Positions 1 through 15,500 of a stretch of 64,000 bases of DNA are shown here, piece by piece. The position numbers were made by a program, and so were the translations under genes. The DNA lies in contig JACBWW010000016.1 in assembly GCA_020086605.1 (NCBI GenBank), forward strand, positions 20,014,775 through 20,078,774, written 5' to 3'. Positions within the stretch are counted from its first letter, which is position 1, and every line of letters begins with the position of its first letter. The notes under the pieces are model-generated. The model did not search any database. It had not been told where the DNA came from and saw only the letters and a list, made by a program, of their open reading frames with translations. Source of the stretch: Lanius collurio. Its lineage: Eukaryota; Chordata; Aves; Passeriformes; Laniidae.

Positions 1-3000
1 TCAACCACATCTGCTACAGCCACCACAGAAGGGAAGATGGTCATGTTCACAGGGGATGAAGGTGGTTGTGCTCCCAAGGGGTGATGCAGACCCTCAGGGT
101 GTCAGTGGCAACACATTTGTCCTGCCTGAAATGCAACTGCTCAGCACCACAACTGAGCAACAGGTCAGTGTGGACCTGCTTCTGCCCAAGCAAATATCCA
201 ATGGCTCATCCACACCACGAGGAAGTGGAGTTACTTGATGTGAAATGAGGATTCAAGGTCTTGAGCAAGGGCACTGCTTTGGGGGCAGAGCTTTAGGGCA
301 GCAGGCTGGACACTGAGTTCCCCTGGATGGGATCTGTGTGCCTGGGCACGACACCAGGCACTTCATCTTCTGCCTTTGTCTCTCCCCCCTTCCCCCCTCA
401 AACCTCACCCTATAACTTTTACATCTTTTTAATGCAGAAATATATTCCATTTTGACAAGCTCACTGTCGTTACTTACAAAGAAGCAGGATTTCTCACTGC
501 TGCACTGAAATGACTTAAAACAATGAACTAAATTAAGAAAAAAATCTGTAGCTTAAATACCAAGAACAAAAAGCAGGATGAAAGCAACCTCTCTCCTCCT
601 TCCTCTGTTGGGTGTTGTCCTATGCTACCAAAAAAATACAGAAATATCACTGACAACAACTCATTGTACTGAAATAAAAACACTGACCTCATGGGGGAAA
701 AAGAGTTTTCAAACATACACATGTAAAACTAACATCCAAAAAGTCACCACACATAAATAAAATTACAGTGCTTCCATGTAAAAACTGTAACTAAAACATC
801 ACCTACAACAGATCCTTGTTTTTCACAGGGAACTTATTTGAATATTGCTCATTCCACTTGACACTAGTGGTAACCACCAGTGAAAGCCTAGAAGTTCAGC
901 CAATATAGCAAAAAATAATGGAATAAATTTCAGAAATTTTACTAAATTATCCTGGCATGGTTCTCATTTTACAAACTCTGCAATGCTAAGATTGTTACAA
1001 AATCTAAAATAAAAATTGAGAACATATTGTGAATGTATTTAAAGTAAATTATAATTATGGTTTTTTATTTTCAAGACTTCACTGTATCACTTGATGATAT
1101 ATATGTAAAAATAGATAAATTAACATTTTGAATATATTAAAGTTTTACTTATGTAAATGCATTTTAAAATAAAGAATGAGTTAAATTCATACATTTACTT
1201 TGCACTTTAACAAGCAGAACAGATATAATTTGTGGCACTACAGTTATTCAGGCACAATAAAAGCTAAAACTTGTCCTTGCTGAATGGTGAAACGAGATTT
1301 GCACAGCCTGTGTATGCCTTTTTTCCCCACAATCAAACTGTCACAGCATGAAAACATTCTCCTGCATGGGGAGGTTTTGATACCCATTTCCCTGGTGAAA
1401 GTGTGCAAAAGGATCTGAAAGAGTTATTGACAATTCATACAGTATCCCATATTCCATTAGATAGTACAAGCAGAGAACATATCTTAACTCTGAAGGGAGA
1501 TGAAGCAACAATGTTTTAAATTACTATTGACTCCACTAAATTTCCTGATAATGTCAGAACACTGTAGTCTGGCAGGTTCATAAGAGACTCAAGATGATAC
1601 AGGAATCCAATTATGCCAAGTCTATTTAGTTGTCCTGTTTGCTAAGCCAAAGGTTAACGAGAACTGCACTGAAAAAACCTCCTGTGGTATTACAAAGTAT
1701 TTCTTATGCTGCATAACATGCAAATGAAAAAGTATTTTAATCAAGTCTCTCTTTAACTCCTTAATTGCAATGAGGTACCCTACAAGACAGCAAATTAAAA
1801 ACTCACGATGGAAAAAGTGATCTTAAAAATTTGCCACTGAACTCAAGAGATCATCATTAATTACTAAAGTAATTATTACCGAGTATTTCTAATTTGGAAT
1901 AAAAAAGTTCAGATCACAGAAGCATAGCCAGTCATTGCTATCATTAAATCTTTATAAATAGTGAGCTGTGGCCTCTAATTTTAGACAGAAATTAATTATA
2001 TTTTTGTTGGCAACACATTCAAATCTGTTTACACAGCTGACAAGTTCCAGCTCCACCAGACTCGAGCAGTGAGCTTTGAGGACTCCTCTGCTGCAGAGCA
2101 GATGACTCAACATTCCCCAATTTCATTAAAGATGAAAAGGGGAAAAATTCACCTGCAACAATGTCACTTGTAAAAACAGACTTAAAGCAGATTCATGAGT
2201 TTTACATATGTGAAGTATTCAAAAGAAAAGGAGGAGAAAAAAAATATGTGAAAACCTAACAGCTGTGGGAAAACAGATTAGAAGTGTTGAGTTTCCAATT
2301 CTTTTTTGGGCTAATGTAAACTAATAAAATGTTAAAATGGATTCACATTTCAAAGACTGTAATTACCACAATGACACCATGCTGCTAATTCAGCCCTTAC
2401 ATCTATGGGCTCAGATATGCCCTTGAATACATGGACAGAGATTTACCCACCTTTCTCAAACTTAAATACTGTTTCTGCAAACACCACCACAGATGTATTT
2501 TACAAGTACATTAGAAATTCAGACAGCTTTTGACTCTTTTTTTAATTGGCATAAATCCTTTACCCAGAGTAAAAAAAGGAACAGTCATATTCAAACAGCA
2601 ATTCTCCCTTTTACAAGATGACAGTAGAAATGGACAGAAAAGTAATGCATGACAGATAATGGCAATATGTAAGAAAGTAAACTCCAAATCCATTTTCACT
2701 TTGTAGAACACTCAGGTTCAATTAAACACTTAATTTTTCTACATTTTTCTTAGGTCACAGAATCTACATACACCATAACTACATAATTATTTCAGCCTTA
2801 TAGGCATTTTTTCAGTGGATTGGTGCGGGGTTTTTTAAAGAAAGACAGACCTCACTAGCTGGCATTGGGAACATACTAGAAGAAGAAAATTACCTGAACA
2901 AAACTGAAAGACATGCTGTAAAAACAAACTGTAAGGATGACCACGCAAGGAAGCAAATCTATAATTTAATGGGATACTGCAGATAAGTCCCACAATTTCA

Positions 3001-3491
3001 TGAATTTGGGGGCAATTCTCAGTCAGTGGATTCTGTCACCAGTGGTGACTCCTCCCTGATTTCAGCAGGAACACCTCCTGCTCTGAAGCCAGGCAGAGGC
3101 TTAAGCATGAAGTGGGTGAGCTAATGCACTGTGGGAGGAAAATACCTACATGTGTACCCAGAGCATACATAAAAATCAGGACTTTTCTTCCTGAAGTTCA
3201 ATCACTCAATAGACTTCAACTTCCAAAATGCTGCAGAGTTTTGCTTCAGTCTAGGACACACCTCCTCCTTGGTTAAAACATGCACTGAATGTGATACACA
3301 GGAATCATTTCCTCGTGCTTCAGTCACCCAAATCTTGAGCATTTGTATCTTCCAAGACAAAACTCTGCAGTGTGTCTAATGTTAAGGTACTGCATGTGAG
3401 ACAGTAAATGCTACTGAGGGATTCCAATCAAAAATCCACCTAAAACCAGCTATTTTTAGGAAGGAATGACATGAGAAGCAAAGGAACTCAC
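1..3491 (-). other. FAF1: FAF1 intron, 5' part only
   Basis: Begins with donor GTGAGT (minus strand) at 3486-3491 and runs off the window edge. AT-rich. The first ~450 bases (1-450) are richer in GC and include a C/T-rich patch near 379-400. I see no coding similarity, RNA gene or clear transposon in it. Confidence 0.85.
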
Positions 3492-3578
3492 CGAGTCGTC
3501 TGTGGCAGAGGAAGGCCAACCTTCCCACAGCTGGTGACGGACAGGGATACTGGTCAGGTCATACACATTCCGCTTTAC
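3492..3578 (-). CDS. FAF1: FAF1 exon: second part of UBL2 (87 nt)
   Basis: Acceptor TTTTTTTCCAG precedes GTAAAGCGGAATG, and donor GTGAGT follows GACGACTCG. The 29 complete codons encode [18 protein letters not shown], then [11 protein letters not shown]. This is the helix and following strand of UBL2; the RHQLWEGWP motif is characteristic of FAF1. It is a clean phase-0/phase-0 exon of 87 nt, so skipping would keep the frame but destroy the UBL2 fold. The next exon (family sequence starting MCLAESG) was not found in 1-3485 and is presumably outside the window. Confidence 0.96.
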
Positions 3579-6500
3579 CTGGAAAAAAAGTAAAAATGCA
3601 TCAGAATTTGCTCTAAAAAAGGCAGCCAAACTGCATTGTTGTCATCACAGCCTCAAGTTTTCGATTTTTTCTGGTTATTTTAAAACTGGTTCCTTCAACA
3701 CTCTTAGATTCTGAGGTTTACACGCAATACAGCAAAAAGCAACTGAAGAAATTGTGTTAAAGGAAAAAAAATAAAATCTAAAAGCTACCACTCAAAATGA
3801 TTCATTATTACTTCAGCATTATAGAAGTGCAGAAAAAATTCATAACTGAAAATTTCCAAGTAAAAACTATTACAAAGTAATGAAAAAAAGTTAAGGAAAA
3901 CAGAAGGTAATAATAAAAATTTTGCTGCATGTTTTGCTAGTCAATTTTCATCTGAAAATATTAAGTGAAAATCTAATCAAATAAGAAATACAACAATTTT
4001 GCATAAGGTTCTTAAATGGGATTAAAAAATAGTATATTAAATCTGAAAATATTAATTAATAAGCACATTTTCAATTAAGACAACACATTTCAAATATTTA
4101 TTAACAAAATTCGAAGTAACTAATTTTTACATCAACTCTTTTCTCATGCTATTAAATTAGAAGTTGCTACTGTTAATCATCTCACATGATGGCTAACAGA
4201 AGGAAGGGAAAAAGAAGAAAAAGTTGAAAATTTCAAAGGAAGAATACTGCAAAATACAAGAATTACAAAACACCTTCCATGAAAACATTACACAGATGGA
4301 AAAGCAGACAAGTTTTATTGGAAGTTTTGTGACAAACAATTATTTAAATCACAAAAAAGATATATTTTGGTACTTAGGATGGAGAGTGATATCTTAAATT
4401 CTGAAAAATGTCTTACACCTGAACATAAAGACTGCACAAATAATGTACAAATATTTCCCAGCTGGACCATAATTGTGCATAATAAAATCTTGCAGCGAGT
4501 CATGGTGGCTGTTCATAGAAATGACAGAATGGTCTGGGTTGGAAGGAACCTTCAAGATCCTCTCATTCCAACCCCCTGGCCTGGGCAGAGGCACCTTCCA
4601 CTATCCCAGCTTGCTCAGAGCCCCAACCAATCTGGTCTTTTTTTTGGTTTGTCTTTCATAAAACTGCTTTGTGGGAATACAAGGTCCTCCCACATTTTCA
4701 CAGGTCTAGACAGATCCCAACCACCTGCATTGCATCCAGAAAAACATTCTTTTTAATAATATTTACTATGACCATTCTCTAGGCAAAATATCTGAGCAAG
4801 TCACAAGTTCTGCATCTCACTCTTGGAGCTGCACAGTCCAACACTAACAGAGACAAGAAGCCATTAAACCAAAAGATATTAAGGCAGATGACTAATATTT
4901 GACTTAAAGTAAATGACAAGGCTACTCCAAAAACTGTCCTTTGATGCCTTTAGATTTTCCCTTGTTCACTTGTCAACAGGAAACAAATGGCAGTTGTGTT
5001 CTAACTTTTGCTATGAGAATTACTAAAAGTTTCATGAACTGAAAAAACCCACATTTATTATATTGCAGCTGTCAGCAGGAAAAGATCATTGAGCTAGCAC
5101 CGTGTCTGCAGTCTAGTCTTACCCTGAGTTAATAACTTTTTCTGAACAGAAAAGCAATTTGCAAAACTCAGAAAGAAAGCTGAAATTTGCCAAAATGGTA
5201 ACATAACCCATATAGCTAAAGGTTTCATATTCCAGGAATGAATGAAAGACAATTCTTAACTACCATTCTTAGGAAGATAATACAATAAAAGAGACATTTT
5301 ATACCATTTGATCCTACCTATTAATCAGTACTGGACATTTCTTCAGCAGTGAAGCACAGTTGAAGTTTGACTCCATGGTACAGTAATATGAACATATGGC
5401 ATGTACATATGCTCCCTCTAAAATTCGTCATTTATTTTTAGTACAGGATGTATATGAAACATCTGGCAATAAATACTCATTTAAAAATATTTTTTGCAAA
5501 ATGAAATAGCACCAAAACTCTTTCCTTGGATCACCTTCAGAGACAAATCCTCCATGGATTCTTTCTTTTAAATTCTGCACAACAATAAATGGATGAAGAA
5601 TACATGTGCAGACATTAAGCAGTGAAATAATTGTTCTAATCACTGTAAGATAATCTGAGGAGGGTGAGGGACAAGGCAAGGATTTCCACACATAGTCTTC
5701 CTCACAAATGTTGATTTGGGCAACATTCTTCAAAAGATTCTTCATGGTACAGCCACGAGCTTGCCAACAAATACCCACAACTGAGAAAATTCTGGGCATA
5801 TTGAGATCCAACACAAAGTACAATGCTCTTACTGTATTTTCAGATCTTCCACTCAATTACTGTTGCTCTTTCTCATTATTTTTAGTACTAGCAGTTATTT
5901 CATGCTAATAAAGTGCCCCTTAGGAAAAAATTGTGAAGCACTGTGTCACATTTCTGGATAGAATTAATATATAGGCTACACAGATAATAATTTCAATAGT
6001 TTAAAGCTTTATGAACATAAATACTCTGCACAGGTGAGTAGGAAAGAAAAGCTTCAATTTATTCTCCAGGAGTAAGATACAATACTTCCAGCTCTTGAGT
6101 CTGTATCTTACTAAAAATGAAAGGTAGGCCATGTGGGTTTCTTACCCAAATGTCCAGGTTTCTTGCCAGGACATTTCAGTATTATAACAAGCTGAGCACA
6201 GATTCTCAGCTCAGCTTTGCATTCACTGCATGTTTTAGAATCATTAAGACATCCATTTTTTCCTAAAACTGATAAATTATATGTACACATGATAACTTTA
6301 TGTTAATATTAGTTTTGTTCAGGAGTTTTTGCAGGGAGACTGACCTGGTAACTATGCTTAAAAAAAAAAAAAAGAGAAAAAAAATTAAAACTATCTTTCA
6401 ACTAAAAAAATTGAAATAAGAACACTGGGGTTTCAAGACATAGAATACTGAAGTATCTATTAGCAATTCAAGTGGACTTCATTTTAGTGCTTCCTCATAG

Positions 6501-9500
6501 TGTCCTTGATGGCTTTGTAAAGAAAGGTTGCTCCATACTGACCCCACAACAGCTCAAAATGTAACAATCCTGATCTGTGTGTGATCATGAGAACATGGTT
6601 CTTGCTGGTTTAGTTTTCTTGCATTAAAGACCAGGATAAACTGTCCTTGTGAAATATTTATTTTCCAGTTACACACCAGAAATAATATTATTTTCACAAT
6701 ATAAAACGCTAAAGTGCGCTATTTTTAAATAACAAGTGAAACTTATTTACAGAAACATGGGATCAATAGGACTACATAATATTGTTTTCAAAAAGCCTTC
6801 AGAAGTAAAAATAAATAACTCGGAAGTCACATTCCTCAAATTCCCTTTTAATTCCAAAGTACAACAGAAAGGCATTATGAAAAAAACAGTATTTCCCTTC
6901 TTTCATTAACTCATCTGTAACTGCACTGAATTCAATAACATTCCTCTGCTATTCTAAGCTTGAAAGGCATGCTCGGGGTAAAGTGTTATGTTGGTATAAA
7001 GCACAATGCCAGACTGATGTGCTGGACAAAAGTGATCAAAGTTGAAGTAATTTTAGCCAACGCACAAGTATTCTGCTGCATTATTCTACCAGAATGACAT
7101 CTGTTGAGCAACTCGTCGCAGAATAAATCAGTTGTTATAGGCAGGCATGGCTGGGTAGGGGACCATGTAAGACTGATTAGAGTAATGTTTGATTAAACAA
7201 ACTGCTTGCAGTTAAGATCATAACTGGATTTGGAATTCATGCCAAAGTAGTCCTCTTCCAAACAACAAGCCACAATCAATTATTTAAGATAAAATAAGCT
7301 TGCTTTTAAATAACGATTTGGTTTTTGGTTTCTTTCATAATTAGAGCACTATTACAAAAGCAGACTGTAAAATGTTTTAGAGATTAGAATATTTGCGAAT
7401 TTAGTATAGAAAACCTCTTTTCTTCATTAACTGACAATTTCAGTTTAAAGTTAAAATCTCCATGAGGAGGAAAAAGTTCTAAAGATTCATATAAAGCTTA
7501 ACCACAAACTGCTCCTTCACTGGGCCAATAAAAATCTACAGCCACACTCTCCACATAACTGAAAAAAGTTAGCACAGTAAATGGACAAAGTCTGTGTTTA
7601 GGATTTTACTTAAAAATTCACTTGGCATTGAGAGGAGGACCAAAATCTTTATTGTGTAAAGCAAACTCTAAATTGCAGTGCCATCCACTGAGCTACATTT
7701 ATTGGCAAACTTTTTGGTCCCCCACTTTTGATCAGTTTGAAATACAAATTGGTGGCATTGTCTTTGTGCAGTTCAGAATGTCTTTTCATAATGTTCAAAT
7801 GCCATGGTGACTGGCACATTACTATGGCAGCCACCCTTCAGATTATCATCTCCAGAATATAAGAGATCATTTAAAAACAAATTAAAGGCACATCTATTTG
7901 GTTTCACTACTCAGCTGTAAACAGTAGCAATACAATCTTTTAAACAAAAAAGAAAAATAGCCCATATATTTCAGATGCAGTCTTACTTGGAAAACTATGC
8001 ATAATTCCTGCAGAATTCCCTGCCAATTCCCTGCCTTGCAGCTATACATTGGTGCTGGAAAACCACATGAAGTTTTACCTTCAGCTCATTTTCACTGGTT
8101 TTAGAAGGGAGTTAAAATATTAAACAACCTATAATATTTTAAGAAAGTCCATATGTCAAAATAGCCAAAACACTCAGAAAACTACCCAGACAGAGGCAGA
8201 GCATTACCTTCATGTCTTTCTTTAAACAGATTAATGTTGCTTTAAAAGTAAGGTTAAACATAAAAGATACACTTTGTTTGCAGATACAATGACAAACCAA
8301 CATTCAAAGATCTTCGACATTCATATTAGTAAGGATAAAGAGAAGCAAAATGTATCACAGGGCAAAAAAGTCTGTACCAGGTAATGTGATGACAACGACC
8401 TTGTGGTGATCGCACTTAGCAGAATAAGTAGCTATTTTCTCATGTCTGAATGAGAAAAACCTGAAACCTGATGTCAAAAAACAAAAATCTAACACTTACT
8501 AAATGATTTAAAAAATTAAATTTATGCTGAATCATCAAAGAACTGTCATGCCTGGATCTGTATCTTTGAATCTCAACAAATCACAACAAAGTTTAACAGT
8601 AGTTTCCCTCAGGCTGTTTTCCGCTTATGCAGGTACAAAGTTAAATGAAATAATGTACATAATGAACTTTTGTTAGTCTTATTATTAAATATAATTTATG
8701 CAAAGCTGTAAATTGGCTGAGATGCTAAAGACTGTTCCAGGCACATAGGCAGCATGAAAGACAGTGCAAAAATGAGTGCATGAAAGGCAGACAAAAGGAG
8801 CAATAAAGTCAGAGGACTGTGAGGAATGTGGAATGTGAGTTGGGGGATGCAGGGAAATGAGATCAGATGCAGACAGTCCAAGGTTGCGTGGAGCACTGAT
8901 GGTACAGTGGAAATCTTGACTTTGACATTGTAACAGGGAAGAAGCCAAGACAAGTAACCAAAATTTTTAGGAGACAGCAACGATACGGGCGGGGCAGTGC
9001 CAGGAAGAACTCCAAAGTAAGCAGAAGCATTTTGGTGAACAAAGATGGAATGAAAGGAGACAAACCCAGCTAAAGTGATAGGCTTAGAGATTATAGATGA
9101 AAGCATTTAACATCTCTGCCAGGCAAAATTCCAACAGATAGCAAAGAGTACTGGGAATCTGGCAGGAATAGATGGGAAGCAGGGCCAGAATCTACCAAGT
9201 TTCTAAGCACAGAGAAGCACCAAAGGTGATAAAATGATGAATTTGAAAAGATAACGATGTTACCAAGAGCTATGAACAAAAGACTGGTTAGGTAAAAGGG
9301 TGATTTCAGTTAACTGGGGACTAACAAGAATTACTAAAAATACAGAGATGCAAAACTAGAGAATTTCTGAAATTCTTAACTTTAAAACTCATTTTAGCCA
9401 GCTGCCCACAGATAGGATATATTCATACACAATAAAGTAGTGCACTGTGTGAACCACCACTAACATTAACACCCACAACAGAACTCTCAGGTTACTTTAT

Positions 9501-12500
9501 ACAAGAATCATTTAAGGGAAAGGTTATAAATCTGCTCCACTTACAATTTTGTCTGCATTCTTGTCTTTCCAATACATTATATACTATACTAAAGCATCAA
9601 AAACAAAGGTTCTTTAAATCATCAAATTATAATTTTACTCTAAGTTTGACATTAGAAATAATAGTGCAATTCTAAAGACATCAAATGATAACCTGCCTCT
9701 TCTTGTAGCAGTTGACTGAAGTTTAAATTACAGAATGATTCCAGTTAATGAATTAAGATGTCAGAATTGGGCTATTTTTAAATAACAGCATCTGCTTCTC
9801 GCAGATTTTATACCACTGAAACTCTCTAAGGAAGACTCACTATGCTATTTACATTCACACATACTCAGTTCACTCTGTTGTAATCTAAAAGAAAAAATAC
9901 ACTTCCAGTGTAAATATTTAAAATCTATATTGGATGCAAAAAAAAACCTCACCTGCCCAAGCCTATCAGCCAAAAGTCAGTCGTGATTTACCACTTTTAT
10001 AAAATGCACAGGAACTCTGCCATGTGTTTTACAAAAATACATTTTCTAATTAATTTTTGATTTCATATCTCTTCCTTTAAATTGCAATTTTTGCTTTTAA
10101 TATCTCTGAAAATATTCAGGTGTGCATTTATTAAGTTTTCCCATTCAGTAGGCCAAAGCTTTGAAACCTTGTTTCTTGTTTAATGAACAACAGAATGCAC
10201 TATATTCTAATTGATTTTAATTCAATGTCCAAAATACATAACTTGCTTATTCTTATGTCATAGTAGCCAAAACACTCAGAGCAATTAAATAAATATGACA
10301 AATAAAACTGACACCAAATAAAAGCACCAAAACGTGCATAACTCATGAAAGTAGTATTCTCTTCCCTCTCATTAGAATGGTTTCATTTTCAAATTAAAAA
10401 CAATAGGGAATTTCAGGCATTCCCAAAGGGCCCTAAGAGAACCTAAATGTCCATTGTACTTCAGCCAAATACAAAGAAGAATTCATCAGTGAGTTACAAC
10501 ACACACACAAAACCAATAGAAAATTTTATGCCAGGTTTTCGTGTACCATTTTTCTACAATTAAACACATTTTATGTACAGAAATGCCACTAATGCATCCA
10601 ACTTTAAAGTGCATGGAACAGTGTCTGAACCAAAATAAACCTACTTTAAACTATGTCAAAAATGGGTTGCCTTGTACTGTAGCACTCAATAAATACTCTG
10701 CCAATATCTTCATTAAAAAGCTTGGTGAAATTGTTCACATTAACTCAGATGTGGAAAATAATGTGCACGTTTTTGCTGACATTTTGCTGACAAGAGCTCA
10801 AACCAAGAAGATTATGTCATAATAAACACAGAGCAAATGTATTTTCTGATTATTCCAATTCTTTCATTCCACTATTTAGAGGAGAGATTGAAGTACATGA
10901 ATTTTGCCTCTCATGGTTGGAAAGGTGGAGTAAGAATTTCATGTAACATGGGATTAAATGAGTATTTCAATGTAAACACTACATTCAGTTTGAGAGATGA
11001 GGCGAGGAGAAACTGGTAACGACTTTGACAGATTAAGTCAATGGCTGGATAAGTAAATGCAAAGTTAATGTATTACTTGGCTATTATGTATTATAAAATG
11101 GCAGAGGAAGGAAAACTTTCAGGAGAAAGATTCTGTAAGCAGACAGTAACCTTAAAAGAGAGATGATTCACCAAAGCAATTTAGTAAAAACATCTAATTT
11201 AGGAAAACAAGGTACCAAATATGAGGAACCAGCACCATTTCCAGAAAGGCATATGGCATATGTAAGTGCCAACTAAGCACTTACAGCTTCATTCCCCCAG
11301 ATTTACATCCATCATAAAGTATCATCAAACAAAATCCAAAAAAACCCCAATTAATTTGATTTAATTTATATAAATTCTTGATGACTACAGCTAGTCCAAA
11401 TAAGTTAACGTGAAATACTACTGGCAAACTTTAAATGCCCTAAATTCAGAAAATAAACTGCTTTTTCCTAAACTAGCTGGCTGTGCTCTGTTCTCTTGTT
11501 CTACAGCTGTGACATACCTTCCACGACACTCCCTACCCCCTTCACAGCCTCACTGAGCAACTCTATTTCTGAGCTGTAATACTTACTCAAATTACTTAAA
11601 AAATGTTGTCAGCTAGGAGTTACTAGAAGCTCATCCAGTTTGGAAATCACCAGGTTATTTAAAAATTCATTAACTGATGACATTTAAGTTTCATCATATT
11701 TTGTAAATTTTTTCAAAGAAGTGTTTGGCAGTTTCCTTTGAGCAATAGAAATAACATTGTGTATAAATTATTTTCATAGATTTCACAATTATTCATACTT
11801 CATTATCCCCTATTTCATTTATTTGATCTCGTATTTGATCCTCTTTAAACCAACCCTTCTTGGATGCAATTTGACCTTTTTTAATGGATTTGTGCTAAGT
11901 GTGTATCTTAACATTACAATCTACAAAAATATGGTTCATTAGGTAATACTACTATATTTTTGATTAAAACATAAAAGTTTTGAAACAGTAAATAAAAGCA
12001 AGGCTACAACTATCCATTTCTGATGTGTGAACTTCTGACTGCCTCAAGCAATCCATATAAATGTGTTTGTGTGTATATATATACACCTACAACAAAATCT
12101 GAAAAGATGGATGACCCAAGCACATGAGATGTTCCCTCAAATACTTAGCAAGATAATTTTTCAACCTCAACTTCCTGTCCAGGCAATTTTGAGAATTAAC
12201 TTGAGCTCTCTTCAAGCTGCCAGATACCACTTTTTGCCACTGGCCTGGATCAGCCTTTTCATGGGCTGCAGCATGTGGCAAATGTTAAGTACATTTTATA
12301 TTATACACTATATTAAAATTATATATTCACCTGTCTGGCTGTCTTTAAAATGTGGGCTTAGTTCTCAATGCTTTAGCTTTCTGACAGCATAAATGCACGT
12401 TTTATTTCTGTAAAATAAAGAAACCTCTTTGCTGATGTCCATCTTTAAACCCCCCAAATTAGCTATCCTTGTAGATCAGCATTATTGCTGAATACAAGGT

Positions 12501-15500
12501 ACAATCTTCTGAACTTGATGCTGAAGTTCTGGATGCTGCTATATGGCCTGCACTGTGCAAAGGTTCAGCTGACATAATTATTATTATTCATTGCCTGGAG
12601 TACCTAGGAGACCTAATTGTGATAATCCCCTCTGAACTTTAAACTGCATGACCCTTTGATTTTTTTAATAGAAGGTTAAAAGAAGAAACAAATTCCTATA
12701 GAAGGAGAAGGGAAAACACATCCTTAAGAAATTGGGGCAAGAGACATGAGTATTTTTTAAAAAATAATTTTAGCAACACACAAGCATGAGGTTGAAATGG
12801 GGTATGAAAGAATTAAGACTGTGAGCTAGCTGTGACATTAGAGATTGAAAGGAAGATGTGATTAGGGTTAAAAGAGATCAAACAACAAAGACTTACTGCC
12901 AAAACAATTTTACAAATTTATTTGAAAACCCTTTAAACACTTCCACTAACGAAATAAAACTGCTGATAATACCTGAAGTTTGTTTGCCTGTGTGCTTGTC
13001 TGGCATCCACTGACACAGAAAAGATACATTTTGAAGCCCTAGCTTGCTTTTCCATTCAGTAGGAATGGTTCTTTGAGAAAATATCACTTATGAGTTACCT
13101 AAATGGGAGAGCACTGCTCTCTGGAAACTCTTAACCCACCTCTATGCCCATTATGAAAGGTAACAGGCAACTGCTCCTCAGGCATCTATGACCAGGTCAC
13201 CATCAACAGGCATCTACTTTTTTGGCAAAACATTCAGTTGCAATATGAAGGGTAAATACAGTTTCTAATATTTTTACTCCCAAGGTCCCAACTTCAGTTG
13301 ATTTTATGTTCTGAAACATCAAGAGATTGTGAAATACTTTGATACTTACTGATCATGAAGTACAGGCCAAGAGCATTAACTTTGATCCAAGCTATTCAGA
13401 ATTGGTATGAAAATACAATTTCAACTATTAAATACACATTCTGTCCATCCTAACATGTCTCAGACTTATCAAAAGCTACTGCCACTACTGGATAATGGTA
13501 AAATATGAACTAAGCTGGGAAGCAAGAAAAAAGCCCCATCCCTGTTACACAGGCTTGGTCCCACCTCGTCCACATCACTTGTGCATATATTCATTTATAG
13601 CACAGTGACTCTCGTGGATAAAGTCAGGCTCCCATGCATAAGGACATTAAAGATTATTTCTGAACTATCACTGGAAATTAAAGAGAGAGTGGATGTGACT
13701 CTTGCAGTGGAAAGGAAATCTGTTACATTTTCACAGCTGTCATGTTCTGAACAAAATACAAGTATAGACAAATATATTTCTAGTCAAACACCCTCATCTT
13801 CATTTAAAAAGTAACTGGTTTGCAACAGCTGAAGCATGATAAATACATAAATTGGTCTTTGGTCACTTCCCTACTTGGGAATTTTCAAGGGTTTCAAAAG
13901 TAATCACTCAAACAAATGAATGGTAAAACAAATGGCCATTTTTAGGAACTAAAATGGAAGCTAGAGGTCCAATTCTTACTGCATTCAATCATAGTAAAGA
14001 GCACCATTTAGATACATATAGGTGGAAAAGGGGGAAAAAACCAAAACCCAACCAAAAAACTCCCACTTAGAAGTTTCTTTTCCCTTTGGTTCAATGAAAG
14101 AAGAAATCCTACTGCCTACCCCAAATCTCAGATTATGACTCCAAGAAAGATGCTCCTTAACACATTTCACTAACAGTATCTTCTTCCACTCCTACCCAAC
14201 CACGTTTCAAAATAGAAACTGATTCAGTTTCAGTCTTAAAAAATGCATAAACCACATTTGCTTCAGCAATACTTAATTTAAGTGACAAGCCTACCAATTT
14301 TGGCTCAAGAAAGAGAACATCACAAAATCAGTATTTTCTCATGTGCTTGTTCTCTACACAATCGATAAAATAAACTTTTGTGAGTTTATTTTAAAAATAA
14401 ACCACATTTTCTTGCTTCTAGCAACAATGTAAAATCTATTCTAATTTTTGTAAATGGTCAATAATTACAAAGCATTTGCAAATTTACACATCATATGAAA
14501 AATAGTTCAATCTCTTAACTTTGTGAAGCCAAGTACCACAGTCATGCAGAGAGTTGTGAAGTACTTTTGCATGAAGAAATCCTCCAATACCTCTACCTTC
14601 AATGTTTCACTTCTCTCTTCCCACCACTTTTACAGTTAAAAGTCCCAGCAAACCTGCTGCTAAGTGAAGAGAGGTGAGCAGACTGGCTCTGCAGCCCTTT
14701 TATTCCTAGGGCCAGCACTCAAGGTGCATCTAAAAAGGAAGATGAGTCACAGATATAAAGGTCTTGTGCATTATATTAATGTCCCAAAGCAAAAATTATG
14801 TGCAAAGTGCATTTTTTTCTGAAGATTCACTGGTAAAATCACCATAAAAAGAGAAGATAGGTCATCCAGAAACCCATCAACAACTCAACTGCTGACTTGC
14901 TTGGTTCACTTCAGTTGTTGGTATCAGGTAGTTGGCAGACTCTTATGTGAGAGCTCTGTAGGAAGTCAGCTCTAAAGTAAACTGTGACATCTTTTCTCAG
15001 TCACTCTAACTATGAATTTAATAAATTCTTTGATGTGGTTGCATTTGAATAGATTTTCTATTCATGTTATTCTGAATTCAAGTTAAACTATAAAACAATG
15101 TTCACTGAGCTCTCAGTCAAGCTTCTACTAACAAAAACATTTCTGGGTACTTCTTCCATTTCATTTTCATGTCTACCATATCAAAACTTCTTCTGAGGTC
15201 TTTCTGTATATCCACAATATTCAGAAGTAATTTGAAACTGATTTCTGCTTCAACAAAGTAATGACTCTTAGGTTCACAATGGAAGAGAACTGCAGGCAAA
15301 CCTTCACAGTGTGTTTTAAGAACATCACCATACACACATCAATTACAAATACAGTTACTAATATTGCTAATTGCTAATACATTTAAGGTATATGCATGTA
15401 AGGTGCCCAATTTTACTATTAAAAAGAAGCTCTCCTAATACATGTATGTTTTTAGAAAGAGAATTCTGTCTATTTAACAATTCACTAACAAAGCTATTCC

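Noticed and set aside
4367..4756. 129-codon plus-strand frame
   Set aside because: Largely antisense CR1 3' end; not a gene.
5428..5856. 142-codon open frame on the minus strand
   Set aside because: No recognisable domain, Cys/Ile/Leu-rich chance composition, no splice or promoter context, and it lies in an AT-rich FAF1 intron.
8696..9106. 136-codon hydrophobic frame on the minus strand
   Set aside because: Explained by the purine-skewed plus strand, which removes stop codons from the complement.
6718..9787. Identical 17-mer GCTATTTTTAAATAACA at 6718 and 9771 (MEF2-like)
   Set aside because: In 64 kb of AT-rich DNA one such AT-rich 17-mer match is expected by chance; no extended similarity around it.
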